This document shows positions 1 through 9,442 of a DNA stretch of 64,000 nucleotides, in pieces. Source of the stretch: Sediminibacillus terrae (GTDB lineage: Bacteria > Bacillota > Bacilli > Bacillales > Amphibacillaceae). The notes beneath the pieces are model-generated. The model saw nothing but the letters and a program-made list of their open reading frames with translations. It was not told the origin of the DNA and made no database searches. Position numbers and translations under genes: made by a program. Each line of letters begins with the position of its first letter. Within the stretch, counting starts at the first letter, position 1. The stretch is from NCBI RefSeq assembly GCF_009602435.1, contig NZ_VZDQ01000002.1:1-64000 (forward strand), in the 5' to 3' direction.

Positions 1-83
1 CTTTGGTGAGATGAAGTGGTCGGGAAACCAACTTTATCCTACCATGAAGTGAGGTTTTTTTATTACCACGCTGTAAGCTCTCC

Positions 84-112
84 GGAACCCCTGGCATTGC
101 CAGGGGTTTTCT
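84..112 (+). terminator. Rho-independent terminator of a gene left of the window
   Basis: A 10-11 bp perfect stem (arms AACCCCTGGC and GCCAGGGGTT) is followed by TTTTCT. It points rightward, so it ends a plus-strand transcript whose gene lies before position 1. The first 80 bases hold no recognisable coding end. Confidence 0.75.
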
Positions 113-121
113 AATTCATTA

Positions 122-152
122 AAAAAAACCTTGTCACAGGCGTGGCAAGGTA
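122..152 (-). terminator. Terminator of brxB
   Basis: A nine-pair stem (CCTTGTCAC/GTGGCAAGG, one G-T pair) is flanked by eight A on the plus strand, which is a U-tract when read leftward. It lies just after the brxB stop. Confidence 0.8.
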
Positions 153-174
153 ATGAAATCTCTCTGTGGTTCCG

Positions 175-606
175 TTATATTTCTTCGCAATGTTCCTCAA
201 AAATATGTTGAAGTTTTTCTACAACGTCTACCGGGCCAAATCCTTCAATATCATGACGTTCAACCATCGTGACGATTTTTCCGTCCTTCAAAAAAGCGAA
301 AGAAGGCGAAGATGGCGGAAAACCTTCAAAATAACTCCTGGCCCTTTCGGTCGCTTCTTTATCTTGTCCCGCAAAAACGGTAACCAGGTGTTCCGGACGT
401 TTATCAAAGTGGATGGCATTGGCAGCGGCCGGACGTGCGACACCTCCAGCACACCCACACGTAGAATTGACCATGACGAGTGTTGTTCCTTTTCGATTTA
501 AAGCCTGGTCGACTTCTTCTGGTGTGGTGAGTTCTTCATAGCCTGCTTCTGTTATATCTTTACGCGCCGAATTGACGACATCTTCCATGAATAAATTGAA
601 ATCCAC
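175..606 (-). CDS. brxB: Bacilliredoxin BrxB (YqiW/YphP, DUF1094 family)
   Basis: This 143-residue cytosolic thiol-disulfide exchange protein is expected to remove bacillithiol from S-bacillithiolated proteins after oxidative stress. The family's CGC active site sits in [10 protein letters not shown] near residues 49-58, followed by the conserved ARPAA. Length and the [14 protein letters not shown] core match B. subtilis BrxB closely. The start is a GTG, with AAGGAG about 11 nt upstream. It stands alone with its own terminator. In B. subtilis the orthologue likewise lies beyond the bkd operon. The family assignment is secure; BrxB rather than its paralogue BrxA rests on gene neighbourhood. 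Confidence 0.93.
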   Translation of the reverse strand: MDFNLFMEDVVNSARKDITEAGYEELTTPEEVDQALNRKGTTLVMVNSTCGCAGGVARPAAANAIHFDKRPEHLVTVFAGQDKEATERARSYFEGFPPSSPSFAFLKDGKIVTMVERHDIEGFGPVDVVEKLQHIFEEHCEEI

Positions 607-787
607 TCTATATCCATCTCCTTAAAATTTATATTACTAAATTCATAGTACCAAGAATAGGCTTGCGTTTCAATCAGGCTGTTCAGACAAAAGTTGCACC
701 GTTTCCTGCTACTTTTCAGATTCGCCCGCAGCACCTGTGTCTGATCCGCCAGTCCCGTGCGCTTTTCCGGGGTTACTGCACTGTGCT

Positions 788-1021
788 TTAGTCATTTTCA
801 TGTTTGTCTTGGTTATCGTTCAAATCCCCACCCGCTGTATTCTTTTTCCTTCTATTCATGTCTATTACCAGGTCCCCTACACCCATGGCGATAAAGCCGT
901 TCAAGACACCAAAAACCATGAGGATGCTGCCTCCTCCAGTGAAGAAGGACATCACTAGCACTGCAATGCTGTAAACAGCAAAAATCAATCCCAATATGTA
1001 TAAAATCCGTCCTACGTTCAT
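788..1021 (-). CDS. Small two-helix membrane protein, unknown function
   Basis: The 77-residue protein has an N-terminal hydrophobic helix (about residues 5-27) and a second (about 32-52), then a charged tail rich in Lys, Asp and Asn. The start ATG follows AAAGGAGAGAG at good spacing, which supports real translation. I recognise no family. It lies between brxB and another small membrane protein on the same strand, downstream of the bkd operon. Both helices and the glycine-rich turn between them suggest an integral membrane protein with a cytosolic acidic tail. No function can be assigned. Confidence 0.7.
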   Translation of the reverse strand: MNVGRILYILGLIFAVYSIAVLVMSFFTGGGSILMVFGVLNGFIAMGVGDLVIDMNRRKKNTAGGDLNDNQDKHEND

Positions 1022-1103
1022 TTTCTCTCTCCTTTGATTTTCTACCCTTTTATTAAATCAACAGCTGCTAAAAAAATGGTTTGTTTGTTAATAGTCTCAG
1101 TCC

Positions 1104-1358
1104 TTATTCCCCCGTTGCTCTTCGCTTATCATTTTTCACAGAAAGAATCATAAAATATATTCCGGTTATACCTAGAATTATTGCAACTGTTAATGGTGCC
1201 GTTCCTATTTCTCTCAAAGCAGTGCCGAAAATACCATAACGGCCGTCCCAACTCGTATCGGCCAATACTTGGGCATAGATCGAGGCAGCGATCAAAGTGA
1301 ACCCATAAACGATTGCGCCAGACACAAAGATAGCGAGGCCTATAAGTGTCTTTCTCAT
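1104..1358 (-). CDS. Small two-helix membrane protein, unknown function
   Basis: The protein has 84 residues from the ATG at 1358, chosen because GGGAGGGTGG sits just upstream; the longer open frame to 1472 runs back through a hairpin and has no such site. Hydrophobic segments at about residues 4-26 and 50-73 flank a polar loop, and the C-terminus is basic (KNDKRR). It has the same size and topology as its neighbour at 788-1021, but I see no clear sequence similarity between the two. It is 0.17 kb downstream of bkdB, beyond a hairpin. Function unknown. Confidence 0.68.
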   Translation of the reverse strand: MRKTLIGLAIFVSGAIVYGFTLIAASIYAQVLADTSWDGRYGIFGTALREIGTAPLTVAIILGITGIYFMILSVKNDKRRATGE

Positions 1359-1399
1359 CCAGCCACCCTCCCAACTCTTTTCACTGTATAGAATAAGAC

Positions 1400-1427
1400 A
1401 AGACCAAATCTGTTGCGATTTGGTCTG
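1400..1427 (-). terminator. Possible terminator after the bkd operon
   Basis: A perfect 10 bp stem (AGACCAAATC/GATTTGGTCT, 6-nt loop) lies between bkdB and the small membrane gene. The downstream tract TTGTCTTATT is only moderately U-rich, so termination may be partial. Confidence 0.5.
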
Positions 1428-1530
1428 CTGATGTCTTAGGCTTATATACCTGACGGGCTCCGTCACAAGCATGAATCACTTAATTATAATCCGCCTCTTT
1501 CAACTTTTGTAAGCCGGATACTCAAATGAA

Positions 1531-2802
1531 TTAATAGATCGGTGTATTATCACTCGATGTATTTTCTAATATTTCTTTCAAACGGGCCAGGAATTGGCCA
1601 CAGATCAATCCATCCAATACCCGGTGATCCAGTGAAAGACAAAGATTGACCATATCTCTTGCGGCGAACATATCATCAATAATCACGGGGCGTTTTACAA
1701 TGGACTCAACCTGCAAGATAGCGGCCTGCGGATGATTGATAACTCCCATTGACTGGACAGAACCAAACGAGCCGGTGTTATTAACTGTGAATGTTCCACC
1801 TTCCATATCTTGGGCAGTCAGTTTTCCGTTTCTCGCTTTACTGGCCAGACCGTGTATATCCTTGGCGATACCTTTGATGCTTTTCTCATCTGCCGCTTTT
1901 ATAACAGGTACAAACAATTCTTGTTCTTTAGCGACAGCAATGGAAATATTTACGTCTTTATGCTGGATGATCTTGTCTCCGGCCCAAGAGCTGTTGAGCT
2001 GCGGGAATTCCTTCAGCGCTTTCGATACAGCCTTCACAAAAAAGGCAAAGAACGTAAGACCGAAGCCTTCCTCCTGTTTAAATCGGTCTTTTACAGAATT
2101 TCGGTATTTTACCAGATTCGTTACATCCACCTCCACCATCATCCAAGCATGGGGTATTTCGGTCTTGGCCTTCACCATATTGTTGGCTATTGCCTTGCGT
2201 ACTCCGGTCACCGGAATTTCCTTCGCTCCTTCACTTGTATGTACTTGCTGCTTTGATTCCGGGATTGTGGCATTGCCGCTGGCATTTTCCGCCGGCACGT
2301 TGCTTTCAGCGGGTTGTTCCTGCTTTCTGTCCATCCCTCCAGAAGCGATTATCTTTTCGATATCTTTCCGTGTGATCCTGCCGCCTTTTCCGCTTCCTTC
2401 CACTTCATCGAGTTGAATATCGTTTTCCTGCGCAAGCCGCATGACCGCCGGAGAATATCTCTTTTTCATCGATGATTCTTCCGACTTTGGTTCAGGAGCA
2501 ACTGTGTTCCCGGTTGTATTTGTGTTCGCTTCTTCAACAGCGGTTTCGCCGCTCTCCCCGCCTGCCACTTCGATATAACACATCAAATCACCGACAGCTA
2601 CCGTTTCGCCTTCTTCAGCTGCAATCTCTGTCAGTGTACCTGTAAATGATGAAGGCACCTCCGCATTTACCTTGTCTGTCATTACTTCCGCGATAGGATC
2701 ATACTTATTGACATGATCACCAGGCTTTACGAGCCACTGGCTGATTGTCCCTTCTGTCACACTTTCGCCAAGCTGAGGCATATTGATTTTTTCTATTGAC
2801 AC
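1531..2802 (-). CDS. bkdB: Branched-chain 2-oxoacid dehydrogenase E2, dihydrolipoyl acyltransferase
   Basis: The 423-residue E2 core enzyme transfers acyl groups from E1 to CoA in branched-chain 2-oxoacid oxidation, supplying acyl-CoA starters for iso/anteiso fatty acids. Visible domains are an N-terminal lipoyl domain with the modified lysine in VMTDKVNAE (Lys44), a Glu/Thr/Asn-rich linker, a peripheral subunit-binding domain (about 112-150, starting KKRYSPAVMRLA), a second Ala/Pro-type linker, and a C-terminal catalytic domain ending in LSLDHRVLDG (His393, Asp397). It starts at GTG with GAGGAGG seven nt upstream. It is the last gene of the ptb-to-bkdB operon, 18 nt after bkdAB. Confidence 0.95.
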   Translation of the reverse strand: MSIEKINMPQLGESVTEGTISQWLVKPGDHVNKYDPIAEVMTDKVNAEVPSSFTGTLTEIAAEEGETVAVGDLMCYIEVAGGESGETAVEEANTNTTGNTVAPEPKSEESSMKKRYSPAVMRLAQENDIQLDEVEGSGKGGRITRKDIEKIIASGGMDRKQEQPAESNVPAENASGNATIPESKQQVHTSEGAKEIPVTGVRKAIANNMVKAKTEIPHAWMMVEVDVTNLVKYRNSVKDRFKQEEGFGLTFFAFFVKAVSKALKEFPQLNSSWAGDKIIQHKDVNISIAVAKEQELFVPVIKAADEKSIKGIAKDIHGLASKARNGKLTAQDMEGGTFTVNNTGSFGSVQSMGVINHPQAAILQVESIVKRPVIIDDMFAARDMVNLCLSLDHRVLDGLICGQFLARLKEILENTSSDNTPIY

Positions 2803-2820
2803 AGCGTTCCCTCCTCGTCT

Positions 2821-3804
2821 TTAAAATTCCGCCAATTCACGCATTGCTTTTTCCACTTTGTCCGGATTGACCATGAAGTGTTTTTCCATTGTCGGAGCAT
2901 ATGGCATAGCAGGTACATCCGGTCCTGCAAGCCGCTGAATTGGCGCATCCAACTCAAATAAACATTCTTCCGCAATGATTGCTGCTACTTCCCCTATGAT
3001 GCTTCCTTCTTTGTTATCCTCTGTTAGCAATAGTACTTTTCCTGTCTTGGATGCTGCTTCCACAATAGCTTCCCGATCAAGCGGGTACACGGTCCGAAGA
3101 TCTAAAATGTGGGCATCGATACCTTCCTGCTCCAGCTTTTCTGCTGCCTGTAATGCGAAATGGACACATAGACCATAGGTTATCACTGTAATATCTGATC
3201 CATCTCTTTTTACGTCGGCTTTCCCCAATGGAAGAGTATAGTCCTCATCCGGCACTTCCCCTTTGATCAACCGGTAAGCGCGTTTATGTTCAAAAAACAA
3301 GACGGGATCATCATCCCGGATGGCGGCTTTTAACAATCCCTTGACATCATATGGAGTGGAAGGCATGACAATTTTCAAACCTGGTTGATTGGCAAAAATG
3401 GCTTCGATGGACTGGGAATGGTACAACGCTCCATGAACCCCTCCGCCGTAAGGTGCCCGTATCGTGATGGGACAGTCCCAATCGTTGTTTGACCGGTACC
3501 TTATTTTTGCAGCTTCCGATATAATCTGATTAACCGCAGGCATGATGAAATCGGCAAACTGCATCTCAGCCACCGGTCTCATACCGTACATGGCTGCACC
3601 GATTCCTACACCGGCGATAGCTGATTCAGCGAGTGGCGTATCAAGCACTCTTGCTTCTCCGAATTTTTCATATAGTCCGTCCGTAGCACGGAATACGCCG
3701 CCTCTTTTTCCGACATCTTCCCCTAGGACAAATACTTTCTGATCCCGTTCCATCTCTTCTGACAAAGCCTGCGTTACAGCTTGTATATAAGACTTAACTG
3801 GCAT
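2821..3804 (-). CDS. bkdAB: Branched-chain 2-oxoacid dehydrogenase E1 beta subunit
   Basis: This 327-residue partner of E1 alpha completes the thiamine diphosphate active site. Recognised features are the N-terminal ALSEEMERD and LGEDVGKRGGVFRAT segments, the conserved DTPLAESAIAGVGIGAA block, and the C-terminal transketolase domain with the FELDAPIQRLAGPDVP segment. Size equals that of the B. subtilis orthologue (327). The ATG start follows GAGGAGGG. It lies 12 nt after bkdAA and is almost certainly cotranscribed and assembled with it as an alpha2-beta2 E1. Confidence 0.95.
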   Translation of the reverse strand: MPVKSYIQAVTQALSEEMERDQKVFVLGEDVGKRGGVFRATDGLYEKFGEARVLDTPLAESAIAGVGIGAAMYGMRPVAEMQFADFIMPAVNQIISEAAKIRYRSNNDWDCPITIRAPYGGGVHGALYHSQSIEAIFANQPGLKIVMPSTPYDVKGLLKAAIRDDDPVLFFEHKRAYRLIKGEVPDEDYTLPLGKADVKRDGSDITVITYGLCVHFALQAAEKLEQEGIDAHILDLRTVYPLDREAIVEAASKTGKVLLLTEDNKEGSIIGEVAAIIAEECLFELDAPIQRLAGPDVPAMPYAPTMEKHFMVNPDKVEKAMRELAEF

Positions 3805-3816
3805 TAAAAACCCTCC

Positions 3817-4809
3817 TCACTCTGCATAAACATAATTAAAGATCGTTTCCGGTTCTGCATAAGCTGCATTTTCGGCATAATCTGTCGCTTCATTGACCAA
3901 TTTCATGATTTCATCCTGCATTTCCTGCTCTTTTTCCTCGGTCAAAATTCCGAGTTCACGCAGATACGCTGAAAACGTATGAATGGAATCCTCTTGACGG
4001 GCAGCTTCCACTTCTTCCTTTTCTCGATAAGTGCGGTCGTCGTCATCACTGGAATGGGCCGTAAGCCTGTAAGAAACAGCTTCTATCAGGCTAGGTCCTT
4101 CTCCTTGCCTGCCTCTGTCAGCCGCCTGTTTGACAGCTTCATATACCGCAAGTGGATCATTGCCGTCGACAGTGATGCCAGGCATGCCATACCCTTGAGC
4201 ACGGTCAGAGACTTTTTCACAGGCAAGCTGTTTGCTTACCGGTACGGATATGGCATATTTATTGTTTTCCACCATGAAGATGACCGGCAATTTATGAACG
4301 CCTGCAAAATTTGCTCCTTCGTGAAAATCCCCTTGGTTGGACGAACCTTCGCCAAAGGTCACAAGGCTGACAAAATCCTTTTCTTCCATTTTCCCGGCAA
4401 GAGCTATCCCGACTGCATGCGGAACCTGAGTGGTCACAGGGGAAGAGCCTGTAACAATGCGGTTTTTCTTTTGTCCGAAGTGTCCCGGCATTTGTCTGCC
4501 GCCGGAATTTGGATCTTCCGCTTTTGCAAATCCGGACAGCATCAATTCTTTCGCTGTCATTCCGAATGCAAGGACCACACCCATATCCCGATAGTAAGGA
4601 AGTGCATAGTCTTTGTTACGATCCAAAGCAAAAGCTGCACCGACCTGGGCTGCTTCCTGTCCCTGACATGAAATGACAAAAGGAATTTTCCCCGCCCGGT
4701 TCAGCAGCCACATCCGCTCGTCAATTCTTCTTGCCAAAAGCATCGTGCGGTACATATCAAGTACTTGCTCATCACTCAAACCAAGTTTCTCATGTCTATT
4801 CTCCGTCAT
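3817..4809 (-). CDS. bkdAA: Branched-chain 2-oxoacid dehydrogenase E1 alpha subunit
   Basis: The E1 alpha chain decarboxylates branched-chain 2-oxoacids with thiamine diphosphate. The protein has 330 residues from the ATG at 4809, preceded by AAGGAGGG; the open frame extends to 4938 but that would overlap lpdV by over 100 nt. The thiamine-binding region is visible as GEGSSNQGDFHEGANFAG and the following NNKYAIS. The phosphorylation-loop-like segment YRLTAHSSDDDDRTYR is also present. It is the fifth gene of the operon, 19 nt after lpdV. Confidence 0.95.
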   Translation of the reverse strand: MTENRHEKLGLSDEQVLDMYRTMLLARRIDERMWLLNRAGKIPFVISCQGQEAAQVGAAFALDRNKDYALPYYRDMGVVLAFGMTAKELMLSGFAKAEDPNSGGRQMPGHFGQKKNRIVTGSSPVTTQVPHAVGIALAGKMEEKDFVSLVTFGEGSSNQGDFHEGANFAGVHKLPVIFMVENNKYAISVPVSKQLACEKVSDRAQGYGMPGITVDGNDPLAVYEAVKQAADRGRQGEGPSLIEAVSYRLTAHSSDDDDRTYREKEEVEAARQEDSIHTFSAYLRELGILTEEKEQEMQDEIMKLVNEATDYAENAAYAEPETIFNYVYAE

Positions 4810-4828
4810 TGTTGTTCCCTCCTTGCTA

Positions 4829-6253
4829 TTATCCATGTATTTGATTTCCATCCACAGCCAACGACGCTTCACCAATTGCTTCCGATAAAGTAGGATGTGG
4901 ATGAATGGTTTCTCCGATTTCCCATGGAGTGGCATCAAGTACTTTTGCCAATCCTGCCTCTGAAATCATGTCCGTCACATGTGGGCCGATCATATGGACA
5001 CCGAGAATGTCATCGGTCGCTTTATCGGCTATAACCTTGACAAAACCCGCTGATTCACCATGAACAAGTGCTTTGCCGATAGCTGTAAATGGCATCTTGC
5101 CGGTTTTCACCTGAAACCCTTTTTCTTTTGCTTCGGATTCCGTAAGGCCGACACTAGCAGCTTCAGGACTTGAGTAGACACAGGAAGGTATTTGCTCATA
5201 GCGAATCGGTTCTGGTTTTTGGTCAGCCATATGTTCAACAGCCTTTATCCCTTCGTGGGAAGCCACGTGGGCAAGCTGCATGCCCCCTATTACATCCCCT
5301 ATTGCATAAATGTGTGATTCTTTGGTCTGATAGGCTTCATTAACTTGAATAACGCCCCTGTCGGTTACGACAATGTCCGTATTTTCCAGTCCAATATTGG
5401 CTATATTGGCTTCTCTGCCCACCGATACCAGCATTTTGTCAGCAGAGAATGTTTCCTGCTTGCCGTTGATATCCGCAATGATTTCAATCCCCGCTTCTTT
5501 TCGGAGTGATTCTGGCGCCACTTTTGCGCTAGTATGGATGGTTATATTTTTTTGCTTGAGCTGGCGGGCCATTTCCTTGGCTACATCTTCATCCTCCGTA
5601 GGTAAGATTCTGTCCATGTATTCGATTACATCGACTTTTACTCCAAAGTCAGCCAGCATCGAGGCCCATTCAATCCCGATGACTCCACCGCCGACTATGA
5701 CCATGGAATCAGGCAGTTTTTCCATTTGCAACGCATGGTCAGAAGACATCACCAGTTCTCCATCCAGTTCCAAACCAGGCAATGTCTTCGGTTTGGAGCC
5801 TGTGGCGATGATTAGGTTCTTCGGTACCAACATTTCGTTTTCGTCGCCGTTGTCGAATTCCACCGAAACCGTGCCGGCGGTAGGAGAAAAAATAGATGGT
5901 CCCAACACCCTGCCCGTCCCTTCGTAAACATCGATTTTGCCTTTTTTCATCAATCCCTGAACACCTTTATGTAATGTATCGATAATATTTTGTTTGCGTT
6001 CTTGGATTTTCAAAAAGTCGATGACGGGTTCCGAAACCCTTACCCCATACTTATCCGCTTCTTTTGTCTGCCGGAAAACTTCTGCACTCCGCAGCAGTGC
6101 TTTCGATGGAATACAGCCTTGATGAAGACATGTTCCGCCCAGTTTCCCTTTTTCTACGACAGCGGTTTTCAAACCGAGCTGGGAAGCCCGGATAGCAGCT
6201 ACATAACCACCAGTTCCGCCACCTATTATCACTAAATCATAATCTTGTGCCAT
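4829..6253 (-). CDS. lpdV: Dihydrolipoyl dehydrogenase (E3) of the branched-chain complex
   Basis: The 474-residue flavoenzyme reoxidises the lipoyl groups of E2 with NAD+. It has an N-terminal FAD site (IIGGGTGGYVAA), the redox-active pair Cys42/Cys47 in GGTCLHQGCIPSK, an NAD site (MVIVGGGVIGIEWAS), the second FAD contact in YAIGDV, and the C-terminal HPHPTLSEA acid-base pair (His453, Glu458). The position inside the bkd operon, rather than beside a pdh operon, identifies it as the LpdV paralogue. It starts at ATG after AAGGAGTG, 15 nt downstream of buk. Confidence 0.96.
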   Translation of the reverse strand: MAQDYDLVIIGGGTGGYVAAIRASQLGLKTAVVEKGKLGGTCLHQGCIPSKALLRSAEVFRQTKEADKYGVRVSEPVIDFLKIQERKQNIIDTLHKGVQGLMKKGKIDVYEGTGRVLGPSIFSPTAGTVSVEFDNGDENEMLVPKNLIIATGSKPKTLPGLELDGELVMSSDHALQMEKLPDSMVIVGGGVIGIEWASMLADFGVKVDVIEYMDRILPTEDEDVAKEMARQLKQKNITIHTSAKVAPESLRKEAGIEIIADINGKQETFSADKMLVSVGREANIANIGLENTDIVVTDRGVIQVNEAYQTKESHIYAIGDVIGGMQLAHVASHEGIKAVEHMADQKPEPIRYEQIPSCVYSSPEAASVGLTESEAKEKGFQVKTGKMPFTAIGKALVHGESAGFVKVIADKATDDILGVHMIGPHVTDMISEAGLAKVLDATPWEIGETIHPHPTLSEAIGEASLAVDGNQIHG

Positions 6254-6268
6254 ACACTCACTCCTTAT

Positions 6269-7357
6269 TTATGCAGGATTAGGATATTCCTTCGGTTCTT
6301 CTTCTCCAGTCAGTACGCGCATAGTTCCTTCCGCAAGCGCCTGCAGCTCATTTTCTCCAGGATAGACCATGACATCGGCAATCCAGTTAACCCGCTCTGC
6401 TATCATCTCTACGAATGCTTTCCCATAAGCCAGCCCTCCGGTAAGTACAATGCCATCCACTTTGCCGTTTAACACGGCAGCCATAGAGCCAATCTCCTTG
6501 GCCACTTGATAAGCCATTGCCTGGTAGACTGCCAGGGCCTGCTCGTCACCACTTTCGATCCTCCGCTCTACTTCCTGGGCATCATTGGTTTGCAAATAAC
6601 CAACCAAGCCGCCTTTTCCTACAATTTTATCCATCACTTCATCACGGAAATACTGTCCAGAAAAGCACATGGAAATCAAGTCGCCTGCAGGGACTGTACC
6701 CGCTCTTTCTGGCGAGAACGGTCCGTCTCCGTGCAAACCATTGTTGACATCGATGACACGACCGTTATCGTGGGCCCCTACGGTTATACCGCCCCCCATA
6801 TGTGCAACAATCAAGCGCAATTGCCTGTATGGTTGATTCAGTTCAAGAGCAGCCCGCCTGGCGACGGCTTTCTGATTCAATGCATGAAAAATACTTTTTC
6901 TGGGGATATCGGGAACACCCGAATACCTGGCGATTTCCGCCAACTCGTCAACAACGACAGGATCGACGATAAAAGCCTGGATATTCAAGCCGGTTGCTAT
7001 TTCATATGCCAAAATCCCTCCCAAATTGGAAGCATGTTCCCCATTATACCCCATGCGTAAATCCTGCAGCATTTCCTCGTTGACCTGATAGGTTCCGCCT
7101 TCAATGGGGCGGAGCAGCCCGCCCCTCCCGCAAACAGCGCTCAACTTGGAAATATTGATACCCTCCTGGTGAAGCTGTTCCAAAATGACTGCTTTACGGA
7201 ATGCATATTGGTCGATTACCCGCTGAAATTGTCCAATCTCTTCAGCAGTATGCCTGATCGTTTTTTCAAACAAACATTGATGGTTGTCAAAAACTCCGAT
7301 TTTTGTTGAAGTCGAACCAGGATTGATTACTAACACACGATGAACTTGTAACACCAT
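6269..7357 (-). CDS. buk: Butyrate kinase
   Basis: This 362-residue ASKHA-fold kinase interconverts acyl phosphate plus ADP and the free acid plus ATP; with Ptb it allows branched acyl-CoA to yield ATP, or activates branched acids. Signatures are the N-terminal [17 protein letters not shown] phosphate motif, the central [13 protein letters not shown] adenosine motif, and [13 protein letters not shown] near residue 308. Length matches B. subtilis Buk (363). The start ATG has GGAGG six nt upstream. It lies between leucine dehydrogenase and lpdV, as in B. subtilis. Confidence 0.95.
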   Translation of the reverse strand: MVLQVHRVLVINPGSTSTKIGVFDNHQCLFEKTIRHTAEEIGQFQRVIDQYAFRKAVILEQLHQEGINISKLSAVCGRGGLLRPIEGGTYQVNEEMLQDLRMGYNGEHASNLGGILAYEIATGLNIQAFIVDPVVVDELAEIARYSGVPDIPRKSIFHALNQKAVARRAALELNQPYRQLRLIVAHMGGGITVGAHDNGRVIDVNNGLHGDGPFSPERAGTVPAGDLISMCFSGQYFRDEVMDKIVGKGGLVGYLQTNDAQEVERRIESGDEQALAVYQAMAYQVAKEIGSMAAVLNGKVDGIVLTGGLAYGKAFVEMIAERVNWIADVMVYPGENELQALAEGTMRVLTGEEEPKEYPNPA

Positions 7358-7388
7358 TTCGAACCTCCGTCGCTAATCTTCCAAGTGA

Positions 7389-8483
7389 TTATCTTCTGCT
7401 TATAATGTGATGCCCGTTGGTAAGAAACTGGCTTCTGGATTGTTTAAGCATTTCAATTCTTTCTTCTGCCATCCGATCAGCTGCTGCATAAGTCGGAATG
7501 CCATCCCGTTTGGATATGTCAAATACCCGTTCCAAATTGTCATAAATGGTTTCCACTCGTTTCATGGCCCTGTCCTGGTTATAACCGATCAATTCATCTG
7601 CCACATTGATGACACCGCCAGCATTTATTACGTAATCAGGAGCATATACGATTCCTTTTTCATGAAGGATATCGCCATGTTTCGTATCCTTAAGCTGGTT
7701 GTTAGCCGCTCCGGCAACAACTTTCGCTTTCAATTGCGGTATCGTTTCATCATTAATAGTCGCTCCCAATGCACATGGAGCGTATATATCACAATCAACC
7801 TGATAAATATCCTCTGGATCCACCGCTTTAGCACCGTATGCTTCCACTGCACGATTGACAGATTCTTTATTGATATCCGTGACGATCAGTTGAGCCCCTT
7901 CCTCATGCAAATGGCCACACAAATTAAAAGCTACATTTCCCACACCCTGTACAGCTATGGTTTTGCCTTCCAATGAGTCCGTCCCGAAAGCTTGCTTTGC
8001 TGCAGCCTTGATGCCTTTATATACACCGTAAGCTGTAACTGGAGAAGGATTTCCCGAAGATCCAAATTCAGGAGAAATTCCAGTAACGAAATCCGTTTCT
8101 TCGTGGATTAAATCCATATCCTTGACAGTAGTTCCTACGTCCTCTGCGGTGATATATCTGCCATTCAATCCCTGGATGAACCTTCCGAAAGCACGGAACA
8201 TCGCTTCGTTCTTATCCTTTTTCGGGTCACCGATAATGACTGTTTTCCCGCCGCCGAGGTTTAGTCCCGCTGCAGCGTTTTTGTATGTCATTCCTTTAGC
8301 CAGGCGCAATGCGTCCGTAATGGCTGCTTCTTCTGAATCGTATGTCCACATTCTTGTTCCGCCCAAAGCAGGCCCTAAAGTCGTATCGTGAATCGCAACG
8401 ATTGCTTTCAGCCCCGATTGCTCGTCTTGACAGAATAATAACTGTTCATAATCATAACTTTCCATGTACTTGAATATTTCCAT
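7389..8483 (-). CDS. bcd: Leucine dehydrogenase
   Basis: This 364-residue NAD-dependent enzyme oxidatively deaminates leucine, valine and isoleucine to the 2-oxoacids fed to the Bkd complex. The substrate-site segment [15 protein letters not shown] contains the catalytic lysine, and the Rossmann fingerprint [15 protein letters not shown] begins the NAD domain at about residue 175. Length is standard for the family. The start ATG is preceded by AAGGAGGAAG. It lies 14 nt from ptb and 31 nt from buk within the operon. Confidence 0.96.
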   Translation of the reverse strand: MEIFKYMESYDYEQLLFCQDEQSGLKAIVAIHDTTLGPALGGTRMWTYDSEEAAITDALRLAKGMTYKNAAAGLNLGGGKTVIIGDPKKDKNEAMFRAFGRFIQGLNGRYITAEDVGTTVKDMDLIHEETDFVTGISPEFGSSGNPSPVTAYGVYKGIKAAAKQAFGTDSLEGKTIAVQGVGNVAFNLCGHLHEEGAQLIVTDINKESVNRAVEAYGAKAVDPEDIYQVDCDIYAPCALGATINDETIPQLKAKVVAGAANNQLKDTKHGDILHEKGIVYAPDYVINAGGVINVADELIGYNQDRAMKRVETIYDNLERVFDISKRDGIPTYAAADRMAEERIEMLKQSRSQFLTNGHHIISRR

Positions 8484-8497
8484 TATCTTCTTCCTCC

Positions 8498-9400
8498 TTA
8501 TGATAACGTGCGTAAAGCTAATGCCAACGAAAACAACTTGTTCTCGGCCGTGTCGGATCGGGATGTCAGTACAATCGGCGCTTTTGCTCCTGCAATGACA
8601 GCGGCCACCTTTGCTCCTGCAAAATAAACAAATGATTTATATAGTGCATTTCCCGTTTCAATAGTAGGTACCAGCAAAACATCCGCACATCCAGCCGTAT
8701 CTGATTCGATATTTTTTTGGGCTGCCGCTTCCGCTGAAACTGCCACATCAAAAGCTAGCGGCCCATCGACCAGACAACCTGTAATTTTTCCATCCCTCTG
8801 CATCTGGGCTAGGTTGGCCGCATCCACAGTTGCCGGCATGGCTTGATTTACCTTTTCCACCGCAGCTAGTGCCGCCACTTTGGGAACTTCGATGCCAATG
8901 CTTTTCGCAACATGGACGGCATTTTTAATAATACTCGCTTTGGTTTCTAAATCTGGTGCAATGTTCATAGCTGCATCAGTCAACAGTATACAATGTTTCC
9001 GGCCAGGCACTTCAAAAAGAGCAACGTGGGACAAAACACTTTCGGTTCTAAGCCCATCCTCTTTATTCAATACAGCCTTCAACAGTGTACTGGTGTCGAT
9101 GTTCCCTTTCATGACCACATCGGCTTTGCCGCTGCTCACATCCTTGACGGCTTGCTTAGCGGCCGTTTCGGGTGTGCCTGCTTCGACTATTTGCAGGCCA
9201 TTTTGGATATCGATTCCAGCCCCTCCCAAAAAGCTACGGATAAAGCCGCCATCTCCATAAAGGATAAAATGACACAGGCTTTTCTCCAATCCAGCCGCGA
9301 CAGCTGTCAACACTTCCTTGTCTGCAGCCTGGACCACCGCAACTTTGGGCACTGTCTGTTGTTCATTCATCGTTTGAAGAAGATCTTTTAATTGTTTCAT
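8498..9400 (-). CDS. ptb: Phosphate butyryltransferase
   Basis: The 300-residue enzyme converts butyryl- or branched acyl-CoA plus phosphate to acyl phosphate and CoA, working with Buk. It shows typical Ptb/Pta-fold blocks: the N-terminal [13 protein letters not shown] strand, [15 protein letters not shown], and the C-terminal [18 protein letters not shown] and [19 protein letters not shown] segments. It is the first gene of the operon, starting 42 nt after the bkdR stop, with GGGGG as ribosome binding site. The promoter must lie in this short gap or within bkdR, or the operon is read through from bkdR. Confidence 0.95.
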   Translation of the reverse strand: MKQLKDLLQTMNEQQTVPKVAVVQAADKEVLTAVAAGLEKSLCHFILYGDGGFIRSFLGGAGIDIQNGLQIVEAGTPETAAKQAVKDVSSGKADVVMKGNIDTSTLLKAVLNKEDGLRTESVLSHVALFEVPGRKHCILLTDAAMNIAPDLETKASIIKNAVHVAKSIGIEVPKVAALAAVEKVNQAMPATVDAANLAQMQRDGKITGCLVDGPLAFDVAVSAEAAAQKNIESDTAGCADVLLVPTIETGNALYKSFVYFAGAKVAAVIAGAKAPIVLTSRSDTAENKLFSLALALRTLS

Positions 9401-9442
9401 CCAGCAACCCCCGACATTTCAAAATAAAGAGCCCAACACAAA

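Noticed and set aside
1736-2416. Long plus-strand frame opposite bkdB
   Set aside because: Antisense shadow of a well-conserved gene; Ser/Pro/Ile-rich translation and no binding site.
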